The position numbers and the translations under genes are program-made. Positions 25,006 through 33,951 of a stretch of DNA of 64,000 nucleotides are shown piece by piece. The stretch comes from Variovorax flavidus (GTDB lineage Bacteria > Pseudomonadota > Gammaproteobacteria > Burkholderiales > Burkholderiaceae_C). The stretch covers positions 1 to 64,000 of the forward strand of contig NZ_JASZYE010000011.1 in NCBI RefSeq assembly GCF_030317145.1. Direction: 5' to 3'. Within the stretch, counting starts at the first letter, position 1; each line of letters begins with the position of its first letter. The notes beneath the pieces are model-generated. The model was not told the origin of the DNA. It saw nothing but the letters and a program-made list of their open reading frames with translations, and searched no databases.

Positions 25006-26196
25006 CTACTTCGCGTAGGCCTTGCGCGAACCGTCCTCGAACACCTCGTCGTCGCGTTCCAGTTTGCCGTTGGCATCCCAGGCGCGTTCGCGGGTGATGC
25101 GGCCCTTGTCGTCGTAGATCGATTCGGCGATCAGCGTGCCGGTGTCGCTGAAGCGCTGGTGCGTGCCGATGGCGGTCTGGCGGAAGCGGTCGGTTGCTAC
25201 GTAGCGTCCGACGGCCGCCCGCTGGCCGTTGTCGTGGAACTCGGTGATCTCGATCTGGCGCGGGTCGCCGCCCACGCCATAGGCCGCTTTGCTCAGCGGC
25301 TGGCCGTTCAGATAGAAACTCTCGTCGCTGACGGGTTCGCCGGCCGGATTCCAGCGCTGGTCGCGCACGAGCGTGCCCTTTTCCGAGAACTCTTGCTCCC
25401 GCTGCTTGGTCGCGCCGCGCTCGCCCAGCAGCGAGACCACCTCCCGCCGCTTGACGCCTTCGGATGAGAAACGTCGCTCGGTGCGCTGGTTGCCCGAGAT
25501 CTCGTCGAGCGCCGCGGGCTTGCCGTTGTCGTACAGCTCCTCGCTTCGCACGCGCTTGCCGGCCAGGTAGGAGAGCCGCGAACGCAGTATTCCCTTGCTG
25601 TCGAACAACTCGACTTGCGACGGCCCGACGCCGAAGCCGCAGAGCTTCGCGTCGTCGGCCGCCGGCGCCAGCACGGGCTTGTCGCCGCAGCGCAGTGCGG
25701 ACAGCTGGCCGCGCTCGGTGAACTCGACGGAGGCGCGCTCGCCCACCGTATCGGCGAAATAGGTGACCCGGCGCAGCTGGCCCGACGGGTAGTAGCTGCG
25801 CACCAGGCCCATCTCGTGGCCGTCGTCGTAGGTCGCGTCGCGCACCACCTGGCCGCCCGGCGTGAACTCGCGGGCGCGGCCTTCCATGTTGCCGCGTGCG
25901 TTCACGCTGTACTCCTTCACGAGCTTGCCGTTCTCGTAGAGGCGCACCGGCCCCTGGAACGTGCCGCTCTGGATCTGCTGCTCGCGCACCAGCGCGCGGG
26001 TGTCGCGGTCCCTGCAGCGCATCAGTCCCGTCTTGCCGGCGGTCGTGTTGCCATTGGCCGGGTTCACGGCGATGCCGTTGATCTCGCAGTCCTGCACCGC
26101 CTGCGCGGGCGAGTGGAAGAAAACCGGAAACAGCGCTGCCAGCCCGGCCATGCGCCAGGACGTCGACCTCACGCCAGGGACCGAAGAGGAGTTCAT
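25006..26196 (-). CDS. Exported MORN/YwqK-like repeat protein
   Basis: A 396-residue protein with an N-terminal signal peptide (MAGLAALFPVFFHSPAQA). The body is a string of short beta-hairpin repeats of the YwqK/MORN-variant type, such as GPVRLYENGKLVKEYS, GLVRSYYPSGQLRRVTYF, EFHDNGQRAAVGRY and RAWDANGKLERDDEVF. Two or more Cys in the non-repeat insertions (QDCEING, LMRCRDR, LCGFGVG) may form disulfides. YwqK family proteins are often labelled antitoxins, but no toxin partner is seen. It starts at the ATG overlapping the stop of the VOC gene (ATGA), so the two are translationally coupled. Function unknown. Confidence 0.8.
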   Translation of the reverse strand: MNSSSVPGVRSTSWRMAGLAALFPVFFHSPAQAVQDCEINGIAVNPANGNTTAGKTGLMRCRDRDTRALVREQQIQSGTFQGPVRLYENGKLVKEYSVNARGNMEGRAREFTPGGQVVRDATYDDGHEMGLVRSYYPSGQLRRVTYFADTVGERASVEFTERGQLSALRCGDKPVLAPAADDAKLCGFGVGPSQVELFDSKGILRSRLSYLAGKRVRSEELYDNGKPAALDEISGNQRTERRFSSEGVKRREVVSLLGERGATKQREQEFSEKGTLVRDQRWNPAGEPVSDESFYLNGQPLSKAAYGVGGDPRQIEITEFHDNGQRAAVGRYVATDRFRQTAIGTHQRFSDTGTLIAESIYDDKGRITRERAWDANGKLERDDEVFEDGSRKAYAK

Positions 26197-26603
26197 GCGT
26201 TGTAGACGGTGTCGAGGGACCGGAATCCCTTCGCCTCGATCGGGTTGCCGAAGGGGTCGCAGAAGAACATGGTCCATTGCTCGCCGGGCTGGCCTTCGAA
26301 GCGCACCTGGGGCTTGAGCACGAAGTCGACACCGGCGGCCTCCAGGCGGTCGGCCATGGTCCGCCAGGCCGGCAGTTCGAGGACGATGCCGAAATGCGGC
26401 ATCGGCACCATCACGTCGCCGACGCGGCCGGTGCGCGAGGTCGCGAAGGGTTCGCCGAGGTGCAGGGAAATCTGGTGGCCGAAGAAATCGAAATCGACCC
26501 ACGTGTCGGTGCTGCGGCCCTCGGCGCAGCCGAGCACGCCCCCGTAGAAGCGCCGGGCTTCGTCGAGATCGCGGACGTGAAATGCAAGGTGAAAGATGGA
26601 CAT
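26193..26603 (-). CDS. VOC family (glyoxalase/dioxygenase-fold) protein
   Basis: A 136-residue protein of the vicinal-oxygen-chelate fold. FHLAFHVRDLDEARRFYGGVLGC opens the first beta-alpha-beta-beta-beta module (metal His likely in LAFHV). FFGHQISLHL and EQWTMFFCDPFGNPIEAKGF supply the other strands and the usual acidic ligand region. Members include glyoxalases, extradiol dioxygenases and resistance proteins, so the reaction cannot be assigned. The Met at 26603 begins the conserved strand. Its stop overlaps the start of the repeat protein gene. It is divergent from the DUF2946 gene. Confidence 0.85.
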   Translation of the reverse strand: MSIFHLAFHVRDLDEARRFYGGVLGCAEGRSTDTWVDFDFFGHQISLHLGEPFATSRTGRVGDVMVPMPHFGIVLELPAWRTMADRLEAAGVDFVLKPQVRFEGQPGEQWTMFFCDPFGNPIEAKGFRSLDTVYNA

Positions 26604-26677
26604 GTGACTTTCTGTGTCGAATTGATCATTTTCCACAAGCCGGGGCGCCATGGCGAGCGGGTTGATAATCGCGGTCC

Positions 26678-27034
26678 ATGTCCGCCCTGCGCCACGCCCA
26701 CCGACTCGTCAGCTTCGTGCTGATGTGGTTCGTGCTGTCGCTGGGCGTGGCGGTCGCTTCGCCGGTCGTCCAGCCCAAGGCCGTGGAGCTGGTCTGTTCC
26801 GCCAGCGGGGCGGTCAAGGTGGTCGTCCAGACCGACGACGGCGCCCAGGAGATGGGCGCCTCGCACCTGGACTGCCCGCTGTGCGTGCTGACCGGCGCGC
26901 CGCCGCCGACGCCCGTCGTCGCCCTGCCTGCGGTCCAGCCGCTGGCGCATGCCGTCCAATCGATCCCTGCCGCGCGCATCGCCGCGGCCACCGCTGCGCC
27001 GCTGCCGGCGCGCGGGCCTCCGCGCTTCCTCTGA
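26678..27034 (+). CDS. DUF2946 small exported protein (copper-cluster associated)
   Basis: A 118-residue protein with an N-terminal hydrophobic segment (LVSFVLMWFVLSLGVAVAS) acting as signal or anchor. A central motif HLDCPLC precedes a Pro/Ala-rich tail. The His plus Cys-x2-Cys arrangement is typical of DUF2946 proteins, which repeatedly lie next to TonB-dependent copper receptors and may bind metal in the periplasm. It starts a rightward run with the TonB receptor and the YcnI-PCu(A)C fusion. A GATAAT at 26664-26669 is close to the start codon but has no good -35, so the promoter is not certain. Confidence 0.75.
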   Translation: MSALRHAHRLVSFVLMWFVLSLGVAVASPVVQPKAVELVCSASGAVKVVVQTDDGAQEMGASHLDCPLCVLTGAPPPTPVVALPAVQPLAHAVQSIPAARIAAATAAPLPARGPPRFL

Positions 27035-27135
27035 GCTGCATCCGCTGATCTCGCTGTGCGCCTGCCGGGCGCATGCGCGTTGATCCTCCCCAGCCATGCA
27101 CCGGTGCCCTGAAGGGGCCGAGGAGCGCTTTTCCA

Positions 27136-29472
27136 GTGAACAAGAAGACCCTGCTGTCGCTCGCCATGGGCGCAGCTTTTCCGTGGCTGGCCGGCCCTGC
27201 GGCCGCCCAAGCCCCATCGCCGGAGGCTGCAAGCGCGGCGGACGACAGCCCGGAGCGCGTCAAGTCGCTCGGCATCGTGACCGTCACCGGCGGGCAGCCG
27301 ACCTCGCTTCCCACGCAGATCCCGACCACCATCGAGAGCGTGACCCGCGAGGAGATCGAGACCCGCATCAACGCCACCGACAGCGAGGACGCACTGAAGT
27401 ACCTGCCCAGCCTGCTGGTGCGCAAGCGCTACATCGGCGACTACAACCACGCCATCCTGTCCACCCGGGCATCGGGCACCGGCAACAGCGCACGCTCGGC
27501 GGTGTATGCGGACGGCATCCTGCTGTCGAACTACCTCGGCAACGGCATCGCCAACGGCACCAACTACGCGCCGCGCTGGGGCCTGGTGACGCCGGAGGAA
27601 ATCGAGCGCGTGGACGTCATGTACGGGCCCTTCTCGGCCGCGTACCCCGGCAATTCGGCCGGAGCGGTGGTGGACTACGTCACCCGCATGCCGACGAAGC
27701 TGGAGGCGCACGTCAAGGCGGGTTATTCGTCGCAGCCCTTCGACCTGTACAACACGAACCAGACCTTCAACAGCTGGCAGACGAGTGCGTCGCTCGGAAG
27801 CCGCAGCGGCGACTGGTCGTGGTGGATCGACGTCTCCCGTACGGACAGCCAGGGACAGCCGCTGACCTTCAGCACCGCGACGCTGGCATCCGGCACGCGG
27901 GGCAGCGCGGGCACGCCGGTGGCGGGCTTCGTGCCGGGACTGAACACCACCAACATGCCCTGGTACATCCTCGGCACCGGCACCCAGTACCACACGGTGC
28001 AGGACCACGCCAAGCTGAAGCTGGCCTACGATTTCTCGTCCACGGTGCGCGCGACCTACACGCTGGGCTGGTGGCAGAACACATCCGAAGGACGGCCGGA
28101 AACCTATCTGAGCAACAGCGCCGGCGCGCCCGTGTATGCCGGGCCGATCAACATCCAGGGCCGCAGCTTCACGCTGGCGCCCACCGCCTTCCCCCTGACC
28201 AATGACGAGCAGACGCACACCATGCACGGGCTGTCGGTCAAGAGCAATACCAAGGGAGAGTGGGACTGGGAAGTGGCGGCGAGCCTGTACGACTACGCGA
28301 CCGACCAGCAGCGTCAGCCGACGATCGCGCTGCCGTTGGCGGCCTTCGGTGGCGCAGGCACCTTGCAGGATCAAGGTGGCAGCACCGGGTGGAACACGCT
28401 GGCGGCCAAGGGCACCTGGCGTCCGCAGGGCATCGGCGGCGCGCACATCGTCGACTTCGGCGTCGGCCGCGATGCCTACGAACTCGGAATCCTGAAGCGG
28501 AACGTCCTCGGCAACTGGCTGAACGGCCCGCCGACCACCCTCGTGAGCAACGTCGGCGGCGACAGCGAGACGCTCAGCGCGTGGGTGCAGGACGCATGGT
28601 CCTTCGCGCCCCGATGGAAAGCGGTGCTCGGCCTGCGCTACGAGGACTGGAAGGCCGACAACGGCTTCACGCAGATCGCGACCAGCGCCATCGACTATGC
28701 CCCGCGCAGCCAGTCCGACGTGTCGCCCAAGGCGGCACTGGCCTACCAGCTCACCGACGACACGGTGCTCAAGGGCTCGCTGGGGCGCGCCGTGCGCTTT
28801 CCGACCGTGGGCGAGTTGTACGGTGCCACGACGGGCGGGGCACTGTCGTTCATCAACGATCCCTTCCTGAAGCCGGAGAAGTCCTGGACCAGCGAACTCT
28901 CGGCCGAGAAGGACCTGGGCAACGGCCTGGCCCGCGCCACCGTGTTCCACGAGACCACGGACGATGCGATCTTCAGCCAGCTCGTTCCCGGATCGACCAC
29001 GGGGTCGCGCGTGCAGAACATTGCCAAGGTGCGCACGACCGGCTTCGAGCTGGCGTACACCGGGCAGGACGTGGTCATGCGCGGGCTCGATCTGGGCGGC
29101 AGCCTGACTTTCGCGGACTCCAAGACCGTGGAGAACCCGGGCAATCCGGCCAGCGTCGGCAAGTGGCAGCCGCGTGTACCGCGCTGGCGCTCCACGGTGT
29201 TCGCCACGTACAAGCCCGACGACCGCTGGGCCTTCACGGTGGCGGCGCGCTACAGCGGCAAGCAGTATTCCACCCTCGACAACAGCGACGTCAACGGCTT
29301 CGCCTACACCGGGGTCAGCAAGTACTTCACCGTCGACTTGCGCGTGCGCTACCAGATCGCCCGGCAGTGGTCGGCTGCTTTTGGCATCGACAACGCCAAC
29401 AACTACCAGTACTGGAACTTCCACCCGTATCCGCAGCGCACCTACACCGCTGAACTCCGTTTCGACCTCTGA
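27136..29472 (+). CDS. TonB-dependent outer-membrane receptor, probably copper-linked
   Basis: A 778-residue outer-membrane channel using TonB energy. A signal peptide (VNKKTLLSLAMGAAFPWLAG, cleavage near AAA-QA) is followed by a TonB-box-like stretch (LGIVTVTGG). The plug domain (about 55-170) has DALKYLPSLLVRKRYIGDYN and VDVMYGPFSAAYPGNSAGAV. A 22-strand barrel ends in ELRFDL with the terminal aromatic needed for assembly. I prefer the GTG at 27136: it begins the signal peptide and has AGGAG 10 bp upstream, whereas the upstream ATG at 27073 lacks a ribosome binding site. Neighbouring DUF2946 and YcnI-PCu(A)C genes point to copper; a metallophore is the alternative. Confidence 0.88.
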   Translation: MNKKTLLSLAMGAAFPWLAGPAAAQAPSPEAASAADDSPERVKSLGIVTVTGGQPTSLPTQIPTTIESVTREEIETRINATDSEDALKYLPSLLVRKRYIGDYNHAILSTRASGTGNSARSAVYADGILLSNYLGNGIANGTNYAPRWGLVTPEEIERVDVMYGPFSAAYPGNSAGAVVDYVTRMPTKLEAHVKAGYSSQPFDLYNTNQTFNSWQTSASLGSRSGDWSWWIDVSRTDSQGQPLTFSTATLASGTRGSAGTPVAGFVPGLNTTNMPWYILGTGTQYHTVQDHAKLKLAYDFSSTVRATYTLGWWQNTSEGRPETYLSNSAGAPVYAGPINIQGRSFTLAPTAFPLTNDEQTHTMHGLSVKSNTKGEWDWEVAASLYDYATDQQRQPTIALPLAAFGGAGTLQDQGGSTGWNTLAAKGTWRPQGIGGAHIVDFGVGRDAYELGILKRNVLGNWLNGPPTTLVSNVGGDSETLSAWVQDAWSFAPRWKAVLGLRYEDWKADNGFTQIATSAIDYAPRSQSDVSPKAALAYQLTDDTVLKGSLGRAVRFPTVGELYGATTGGALSFINDPFLKPEKSWTSELSAEKDLGNGLARATVFHETTDDAIFSQLVPGSTTGSRVQNIAKVRTTGFELAYTGQDVVMRGLDLGGSLTFADSKTVENPGNPASVGKWQPRVPRWRSTVFATYKPDDRWAFTVAARYSGKQYSTLDNSDVNGFAYTGVSKYFTVDLRVRYQIARQWSAAFGIDNANNYQYWNFHPYPQRTYTAELRFDL

Positions 29473-29496
29473 CTCCACCATCACGAAGGACTTGCC

Positions 29497-30396
29497 ATGA
29501 ACGCCACATTCACCCTCCGACACGTTGCCGCCTGCATCCTCCTGACCGGCGCCGGCAGCGCCTTCGCCCACGTGACCCTGCCGCCCGGCGGGGCTACCGC
29601 CGGCAGCGAGTACGAAGCCGCATTCCGCGTCGGCCACCCCTGCAAGGACGCCAAGAGCACCACCGGCATCACCGTGCGCCTGCCCAAGGGCTTTGCCTTC
29701 AGCGACGCGCAGGCCCGCAAGGGCTGGAAGCTCGACGTGCAGAAGCCGGCGGGGGACAACGCCGGTGAAGTCCGCTGGACGGCCGAATCCGCTCAAACCG
29801 CGCTTCCAGGTAGCGAGCGCGCCGAGTTCGTGGTGCGCGGCAAGCTGCCGGCAACGCCGGGCGTGCTGTGGTTCAAGGTGCTGCAGACCTGCGACACCGG
29901 CAGCGCCGATTGGGCGCAGATCCCCGCCAGCGGCAGCTCGACCGAGGGCCTGAGCAGTCCCGCGGCGCGCCTCGACGTGCTGGCGCCCGGCGTGGCGGCG
30001 GTCGACGTGCGCGACCCATGGATCCGCGCATCCGTGCCGGGCCAGAGCGGCACGGGCGCCTTCATGAAGCTCAACGCGCCGTCGGGCACGCGGCTGGTCG
30101 GCGCGTCGACGCCGGCGGCCGGCGTGGCCGAAGTGCACGAGATGAAGATGGAAGGCGACACCATGCGCATGCGCGCCGCCGGCGCCATCGAGTTGCCGGC
30201 GCGGCAGACCGTCGAGCTCAAGCCGGGCGGCTATCACCTCATGCTCATGGACTTGAAGAAAGCGCTTGCCGATGGCACCACCGTCCCGCTCACGCTCCAG
30301 TTCGAGGACGCGAAAGGGCAGAAGAGCACGAAGGAATTGAACGTTCCGGTTCTCGCCGGAGCGGCCGCGCCCGCCGGTGGCGAACACAAGCATTGA
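29497..30396 (+). CDS. YcnI (DUF1775) - PCu(A)C copper chaperone fusion
   Basis: A periplasmic copper-handling protein of 299 residues made of two domains. After the signal peptide (cleavage near AFA) the mature protein begins HVTLPPGGA, and an N-terminal His is the known copper ligand of YcnI. The DUF1775 domain covers about 24-165. The second domain (about 170-285) is a PCu(A)C chaperone with the ligand pattern VAEVHEMKM, MRMR and YHLMLM, matching H-M-x10-M-x21-H-x-M. A His-containing tail (GGEHKH) follows. It lies 24 bp after the TonB receptor with GAAGGA as ribosome binding site. PCu(A)C proteins deliver copper to cytochrome oxidase or sequester it. Confidence 0.9.
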   Translation: MNATFTLRHVAACILLTGAGSAFAHVTLPPGGATAGSEYEAAFRVGHPCKDAKSTTGITVRLPKGFAFSDAQARKGWKLDVQKPAGDNAGEVRWTAESAQTALPGSERAEFVVRGKLPATPGVLWFKVLQTCDTGSADWAQIPASGSSTEGLSSPAARLDVLAPGVAAVDVRDPWIRASVPGQSGTGAFMKLNAPSGTRLVGASTPAAGVAEVHEMKMEGDTMRMRAAGAIELPARQTVELKPGGYHLMLMDLKKALADGTTVPLTLQFEDAKGQKSTKELNVPVLAGAAAPAGGEHKH

Positions 30397-30471
30397 CGGC
30401 CCGAACCGAGCCCAAACCCATCCGCTTGGAGTAAGCTGCCCGGACAAGAACCACACCACCGGAGACCGCCC

Positions 30472-31245
30472 ATGAGCGACGCGAGCAAGCCTTTCGCCTT
30501 CAGCCAGTTCGTCCCGGGCTTCGACTTTCTCCGGAACCTGGCGAGCGGCAGCGCGTCGGCCGGGGCAAGCTCGGTGCCCGGCATGCCCAGCCTCTCGAAC
30601 TGGGTGGCGCCGACGCTCAGCGTCGAGGAAGTCGACAAGCGCATCCAGGAACTCAAGACCGTGCAGTACTGGCTCGAGCAGAACGGCCATGCGCTCAAGG
30701 CGACCATCCAGGCGCTCGAGGTGCAGAAGATGACGCTCTCCACGCTGCGCGGCATGAACGTCCGCATGGAGGATCTGGCGAGCGTCTTCACGCGGCCGCC
30801 GAGTGCTCCGGCGCCGGCTCCCGCGCCTTCGTTCCGCGCCGCGCCACCGGCGCCTGAACCGGAGCCGGAAGTCGAAGAGGAAGAACAGGAAGAAGAGGAA
30901 GAAGTCGAGGAGGCGCCGACCGCAAGGGCGAAGCCGTCGAAGGCTTCCGCAGGCGCGGCGGCGGATGCCGCTGGCGTCATCGACCCGATGCAGTGGTGGG
31001 GCGCACTCACCCAGCAGTTCCAGCAGATCGCCAGTTCGGCAATGCAGGACGCCTCCCAGCTGAAGGTGCCCGCGATGGCGCAGCCGCTGGCCGACGCGGT
31101 CGGCAAGGCCATGACGACAGCGGCGCCGGCCAAGTCGGCGGCGCGCAAGCCTGCCACGGCTGCCGCCAAGAAGACGGCACAGAAGAAGGCATCTCCCGCC
31201 GGCAAATCATCGGCCCCCGCGCGCAAGCGCGCGCGCGGGCGCTGA
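30472..31245 (+). CDS. phaM: PhaM-type polyhydroxyalkanoate granule protein
   Basis: A 257-residue protein resembling PhaM of Cupriavidus, which activates PHB synthase and ties PHB granules to the nucleoid. The N-terminal part (FAFSQFVPGFDFLRNLA, then VDKRIQELKTVQYWLEQNGHALKATIQALEVQKMTL split over two helices) matches the poly-granule-associated family. The middle is a Pro/Glu low-complexity acidic stretch. The C-terminus is a Lys/Ala tail (AARKPATAAAKKTAQKK, then RKRARGR) suited to DNA binding. No pha synthesis genes are nearby. It seems to be transcribed on its own. Confident on family, less on exact role. Confidence 0.85.
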   Translation: MSDASKPFAFSQFVPGFDFLRNLASGSASAGASSVPGMPSLSNWVAPTLSVEEVDKRIQELKTVQYWLEQNGHALKATIQALEVQKMTLSTLRGMNVRMEDLASVFTRPPSAPAPAPAPSFRAAPPAPEPEPEVEEEEQEEEEEVEEAPTARAKPSKASAGAAADAAGVIDPMQWWGALTQQFQQIASSAMQDASQLKVPAMAQPLADAVGKAMTTAAPAKSAARKPATAAAKKTAQKKASPAGKSSAPARKRARGR

Positions 31246-31280
31246 CTCCCCGCAACGAACCCAGACTGAAAGCCGCGCGC

Positions 31281-32549
31281 ATGAAGCTGTTCCCCTCCGG
31301 TCACGCCACCCATCCGCAATGGCGCATGGCGGCCGGGCTCGTGCTCGCCCAACTCCGGGCGCAGATGGCGCTGCCCGACTACGCCCGTTCGCCCTCCCTG
31401 GGCCTGCTCTACATCACCGACCACTACGCGGCCGACGCACAGGAAATCCTCGACCACCTGGGCGCCGAGCTGCCCGAGATCACCGACTGGTCCGGCACCG
31501 TCGGCGTGGGCGTGGCCGCCAACAACGCCGAGTATTTCGACGAGCCGGCGCTCAGCGTGATGCTGTGCGAGCTGTCGAGCGACCAGTACCGCGTGTTCTC
31601 GGGCGTGGCGCCGCTCGCCAGCTCGGAGATGAGCGGATTTGCCGCTCACACGGCGCTCGTGCATGCCGACCCGCGAACGCCCGAGCTGGGCGAGCTGATC
31701 GCCGAGATGGCCGATCGCACCGACACCGGCTACCTCTTCGGCGGGTTGTCTTCAGGGCGCGCCGGATCACTGCAGTTCGCCATCGGCGGCAACGGCAACA
31801 TCCGGGGGCATGGCGCCGTGGGCGGCGTGTTCTCGGGCGGCTTGTCGGGCGTGGTGTTCGGCGAAGGCGTGCGCCTGGTGTCGCGCGTCACGCAAGGCTG
31901 CCAGCCGGTATCGGTCGAACGCGAAATCACCGAGGCCGATGGCAACCTGCTGCTCAAGCTCGATGGCGAGCCGGCGCTCGATGTGCTGCTCGACGACCTG
32001 AAGGTGTCGCTCGATGCGCCGGAACAGGCGGTCGAAGCCGTGCGCGCCACGCTCGTCGGCCTGTCCGAACCCGGCAGCGACGGCTTCCGCCGCACGCGCG
32101 ATCTCGGTGCCGACGTGCGGGTGCGCCACATCATCGGTCTCGACCCGACGCGTCGCGGCGTGGCGATTGCGGACAACGCCGAAGTCGGCATGCGCATGAG
32201 CTTCTGCCGGCGCAACGCGCAGGCCGCGCGCGCCGATCTCATGCGCGTGTGCGCCGAAATCCGCGAGGAACTGGAGCCGGAAGAGCAGACGCTCGCCACC
32301 GCACGCGCGGTGGCCGCCGGCGAGGCCGAGGCCGCGCCGCATCCGGCCCGCCGCATCGCGGGCGCCGTGTATGTGAGCTGCTCCGGCCGCGGTGGTCCGC
32401 ACTTCGGGGCACCGGGTGCGGAGCTGCAGATCGTGCGCCACGCGCTGGGCGATGTGCCGCTGGTCGGCTTCTTCGCGGCCGGCGAGATCGCGCGGAACCA
32501 CCTGTACGGCTACACCGGCGTCCTCACCGTCTTCACAGGCAACAACTGA
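31281..32549 (+). CDS. FIST domain sensor protein
   Basis: A 422-residue cytosolic protein made of FIST_N and FIST_C domains, which are proposed to bind small ligands such as amino acids or heme/NO. The N-terminal half has SLGLLYITDHYAADA and WSGTVGVGVAANN. The C-terminal half has MRMSFCRRNAQAARADLMR, VYVSCSGRGG and FFAAGEIARNHLYGYTGVL, the usual FIST_C ending. No signalling output domain is attached, so it would act through a partner such as a histidine kinase or cyclase that is not in this window. Its start was set by the short spacing to phaM and the family N-terminus. Confidence 0.85.
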   Translation: MKLFPSGHATHPQWRMAAGLVLAQLRAQMALPDYARSPSLGLLYITDHYAADAQEILDHLGAELPEITDWSGTVGVGVAANNAEYFDEPALSVMLCELSSDQYRVFSGVAPLASSEMSGFAAHTALVHADPRTPELGELIAEMADRTDTGYLFGGLSSGRAGSLQFAIGGNGNIRGHGAVGGVFSGGLSGVVFGEGVRLVSRVTQGCQPVSVEREITEADGNLLLKLDGEPALDVLLDDLKVSLDAPEQAVEAVRATLVGLSEPGSDGFRRTRDLGADVRVRHIIGLDPTRRGVAIADNAEVGMRMSFCRRNAQAARADLMRVCAEIREELEPEEQTLATARAVAAGEAEAAPHPARRIAGAVYVSCSGRGGPHFGAPGAELQIVRHALGDVPLVGFFAAGEIARNHLYGYTGVLTVFTGNN

Positions 32550-32561
32550 GCCGCAGCGCTC

Positions 32562-33863
32562 TCACGCCGGCTGAAGCGCCGGCGAAGCGTTCGCGCGCGA
32601 GCCGGTGAAGGCGAAGTCCACCTCGGGCTGCAGCCCGCTCACGATGCGGGCGATCGACTTGCCCGAGCCGCACGCATGCGTCCAGCCGAGCGTGCCGTGG
32701 CCGGTGTTGAGGAACAGGTTCGGCAGCTTCGTCCCTCCGATCAGCGGCACATTGCTTGGCGTCGCGGGGCGAAGGCCGGTCCAGAACTGGGCCTGTTCGG
32801 CGTCGCCGGCGCCGGGGAACAGTTCTTCGACGCGCCGCACGATCGCCTCGCAGCGCACGCGGTTCAGGTCACGGTCATAGCCGTTGAGTTCGGCCGTGCC
32901 GGCGATGCGAAGGCGGTCGCCCGAAGCCGACGTGTAGCGCGAGAACACGAGCTTGAATTCGTCGTCCGTCAGCGAGACCTGGTGCGCCTTGGAGGCGTCC
33001 TTCACGGGCAGCGTGACCGAGTAGCCCTTGGCCGGGTAGATGGGCAGGCGGATGCCCAGCGGCGCGGCATAGAGCGGGCTCAGCGAACCCATTGCCAGCA
33101 CGAAGGCATCGCCGCGGATGCGCTGGAAGCGGCCTTCGTTGTCGGTGGCTTCGACGTGATCGATGCGGCCGCCGGCTTCGCGCAGCGCCGTCACCGTGTG
33201 GCTCATGAGGAACTTCACGCCCGCCGCCGTCGCCAGTGCCACGAGCTCGCGTGCGAAGCGGTTGGCATCACCGGATTCGTCCTCGGCCGTGTAGGTGGCG
33301 CCGGCCAGTTGGGGGCGGATGTGCGCCAGCGCGGGTTCGATCTTCACGGCCTCGTCGGCTGAAATCACCTGGCGGTCGCAGCCCAGCGCGCGCATCTGCT
33401 CGGCGGGGGCGAGGGCGGCGTCGAACTCCTTCTGCGTCGTATAGAAGTGCAGGATGCCCTGCGTGCGCTGCTCGTAGCCGATGCCGGTGTCGCGGCGCAG
33501 TTGCTGCAGCGTGTCGCGGCTGTAGGTGCCGAGCCGCACGATCTGCTCGATGTTGTGGCGGGTGCGCGCCGGCGTGCATTCGCGCAGGAATTGCAGGCCC
33601 CAGAGCCATTGGCGCATGTCGGCACGAATGCGAAAGAGCAGGGGGGCATCTTCCTTGCCAAGCCATTGCAGCACCTTGAGTGGAGCGCCCGGATTGGCCC
33701 AGGGCTCGGCATGGCTCACCGAGATCTGCCCGCCGTTGGCGAAGCTGGTTTCGGCGGCCGGCGTGGCCTGCCGGTCGATGACGGTCACTTCGTGGCCGAG
33801 TTGCTGGAGGTAGTAAGCCGAGGTCACGCCGAGCAGGCCGGCGCCAAGAACGATCACGCGCAT
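32562..33863 (-). CDS. dadA: D-amino acid dehydrogenase
   Basis: A 433-residue FAD enzyme of the DadA/DAO family that oxidatively deaminates D-amino acids, passing electrons to the quinone pool. The Rossmann motif is MRVIVLGAGLLGVTSAYYLQ. The family segment ETSFANGGQISVSHAEPW (about 38-55) contacts flavin and substrate. NTGHGTLGWTHACGSGKS closes the FAD site. The start is the ATG directly at the Rossmann strand, preceded by AAGGG. The leader on the same strand is a tandem glycine riboswitch followed by a terminator hairpin, so expression should rise with glycine. A close paralog with its own riboswitch lies just upstream. Confidence 0.92.
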   Translation of the reverse strand: MRVIVLGAGLLGVTSAYYLQQLGHEVTVIDRQATPAAETSFANGGQISVSHAEPWANPGAPLKVLQWLGKEDAPLLFRIRADMRQWLWGLQFLRECTPARTRHNIEQIVRLGTYSRDTLQQLRRDTGIGYEQRTQGILHFYTTQKEFDAALAPAEQMRALGCDRQVISADEAVKIEPALAHIRPQLAGATYTAEDESGDANRFARELVALATAAGVKFLMSHTVTALREAGGRIDHVEATDNEGRFQRIRGDAFVLAMGSLSPLYAAPLGIRLPIYPAKGYSVTLPVKDASKAHQVSLTDDEFKLVFSRYTSASGDRLRIAGTAELNGYDRDLNRVRCEAIVRRVEELFPGAGDAEQAQFWTGLRPATPSNVPLIGGTKLPNLFLNTGHGTLGWTHACGSGKSIARIVSGLQPEVDFAFTGSRANASPALQPA

Positions 33864-33914
33864 ATCAGAACCCTTGAAGGTTGCAGCGCTTGAACGACAC
33901 GGAAACGGAAGCTG

Positions 33915-33951
33915 GAAAAGAAAAAGCAACCGGACCGGACGTCCAAGTTGC
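33915..33951 (-). terminator. Riboswitch-controlled terminator in the dadA leader
   Basis: On the minus strand GCAAC-TT-GGAC-GTCCG-GTCC-G-GTTGC forms a hairpin, followed by TTTTTCTTTT, 52 bp before the dadA start. The 5' arm overlaps the CGGC that can close helix P1 of the second glycine aptamer. Ligand-stabilised P1 would block the terminator, giving an ON switch. The structure is visible; the mechanism is inferred. Confidence 0.7.

Noticed and set aside
25006..26603. Toxin-antitoxin pair (YwqK-type protein plus VOC protein)
   Set aside because: The YwqK-like protein has a signal peptide and MORN-like repeats, and the neighbour is a VOC-fold enzyme, not a toxin; the antitoxin label for this family is not supported here.
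26626..30690. A 1354-codon open frame on the minus strand, opposite the copper locus
   Set aside because: It mirrors the TonB receptor and YcnI-PCu(A)C genes; the translation is His/Arg/Gly-rich without any domain, typical of antisense frames in high-GC DNA.
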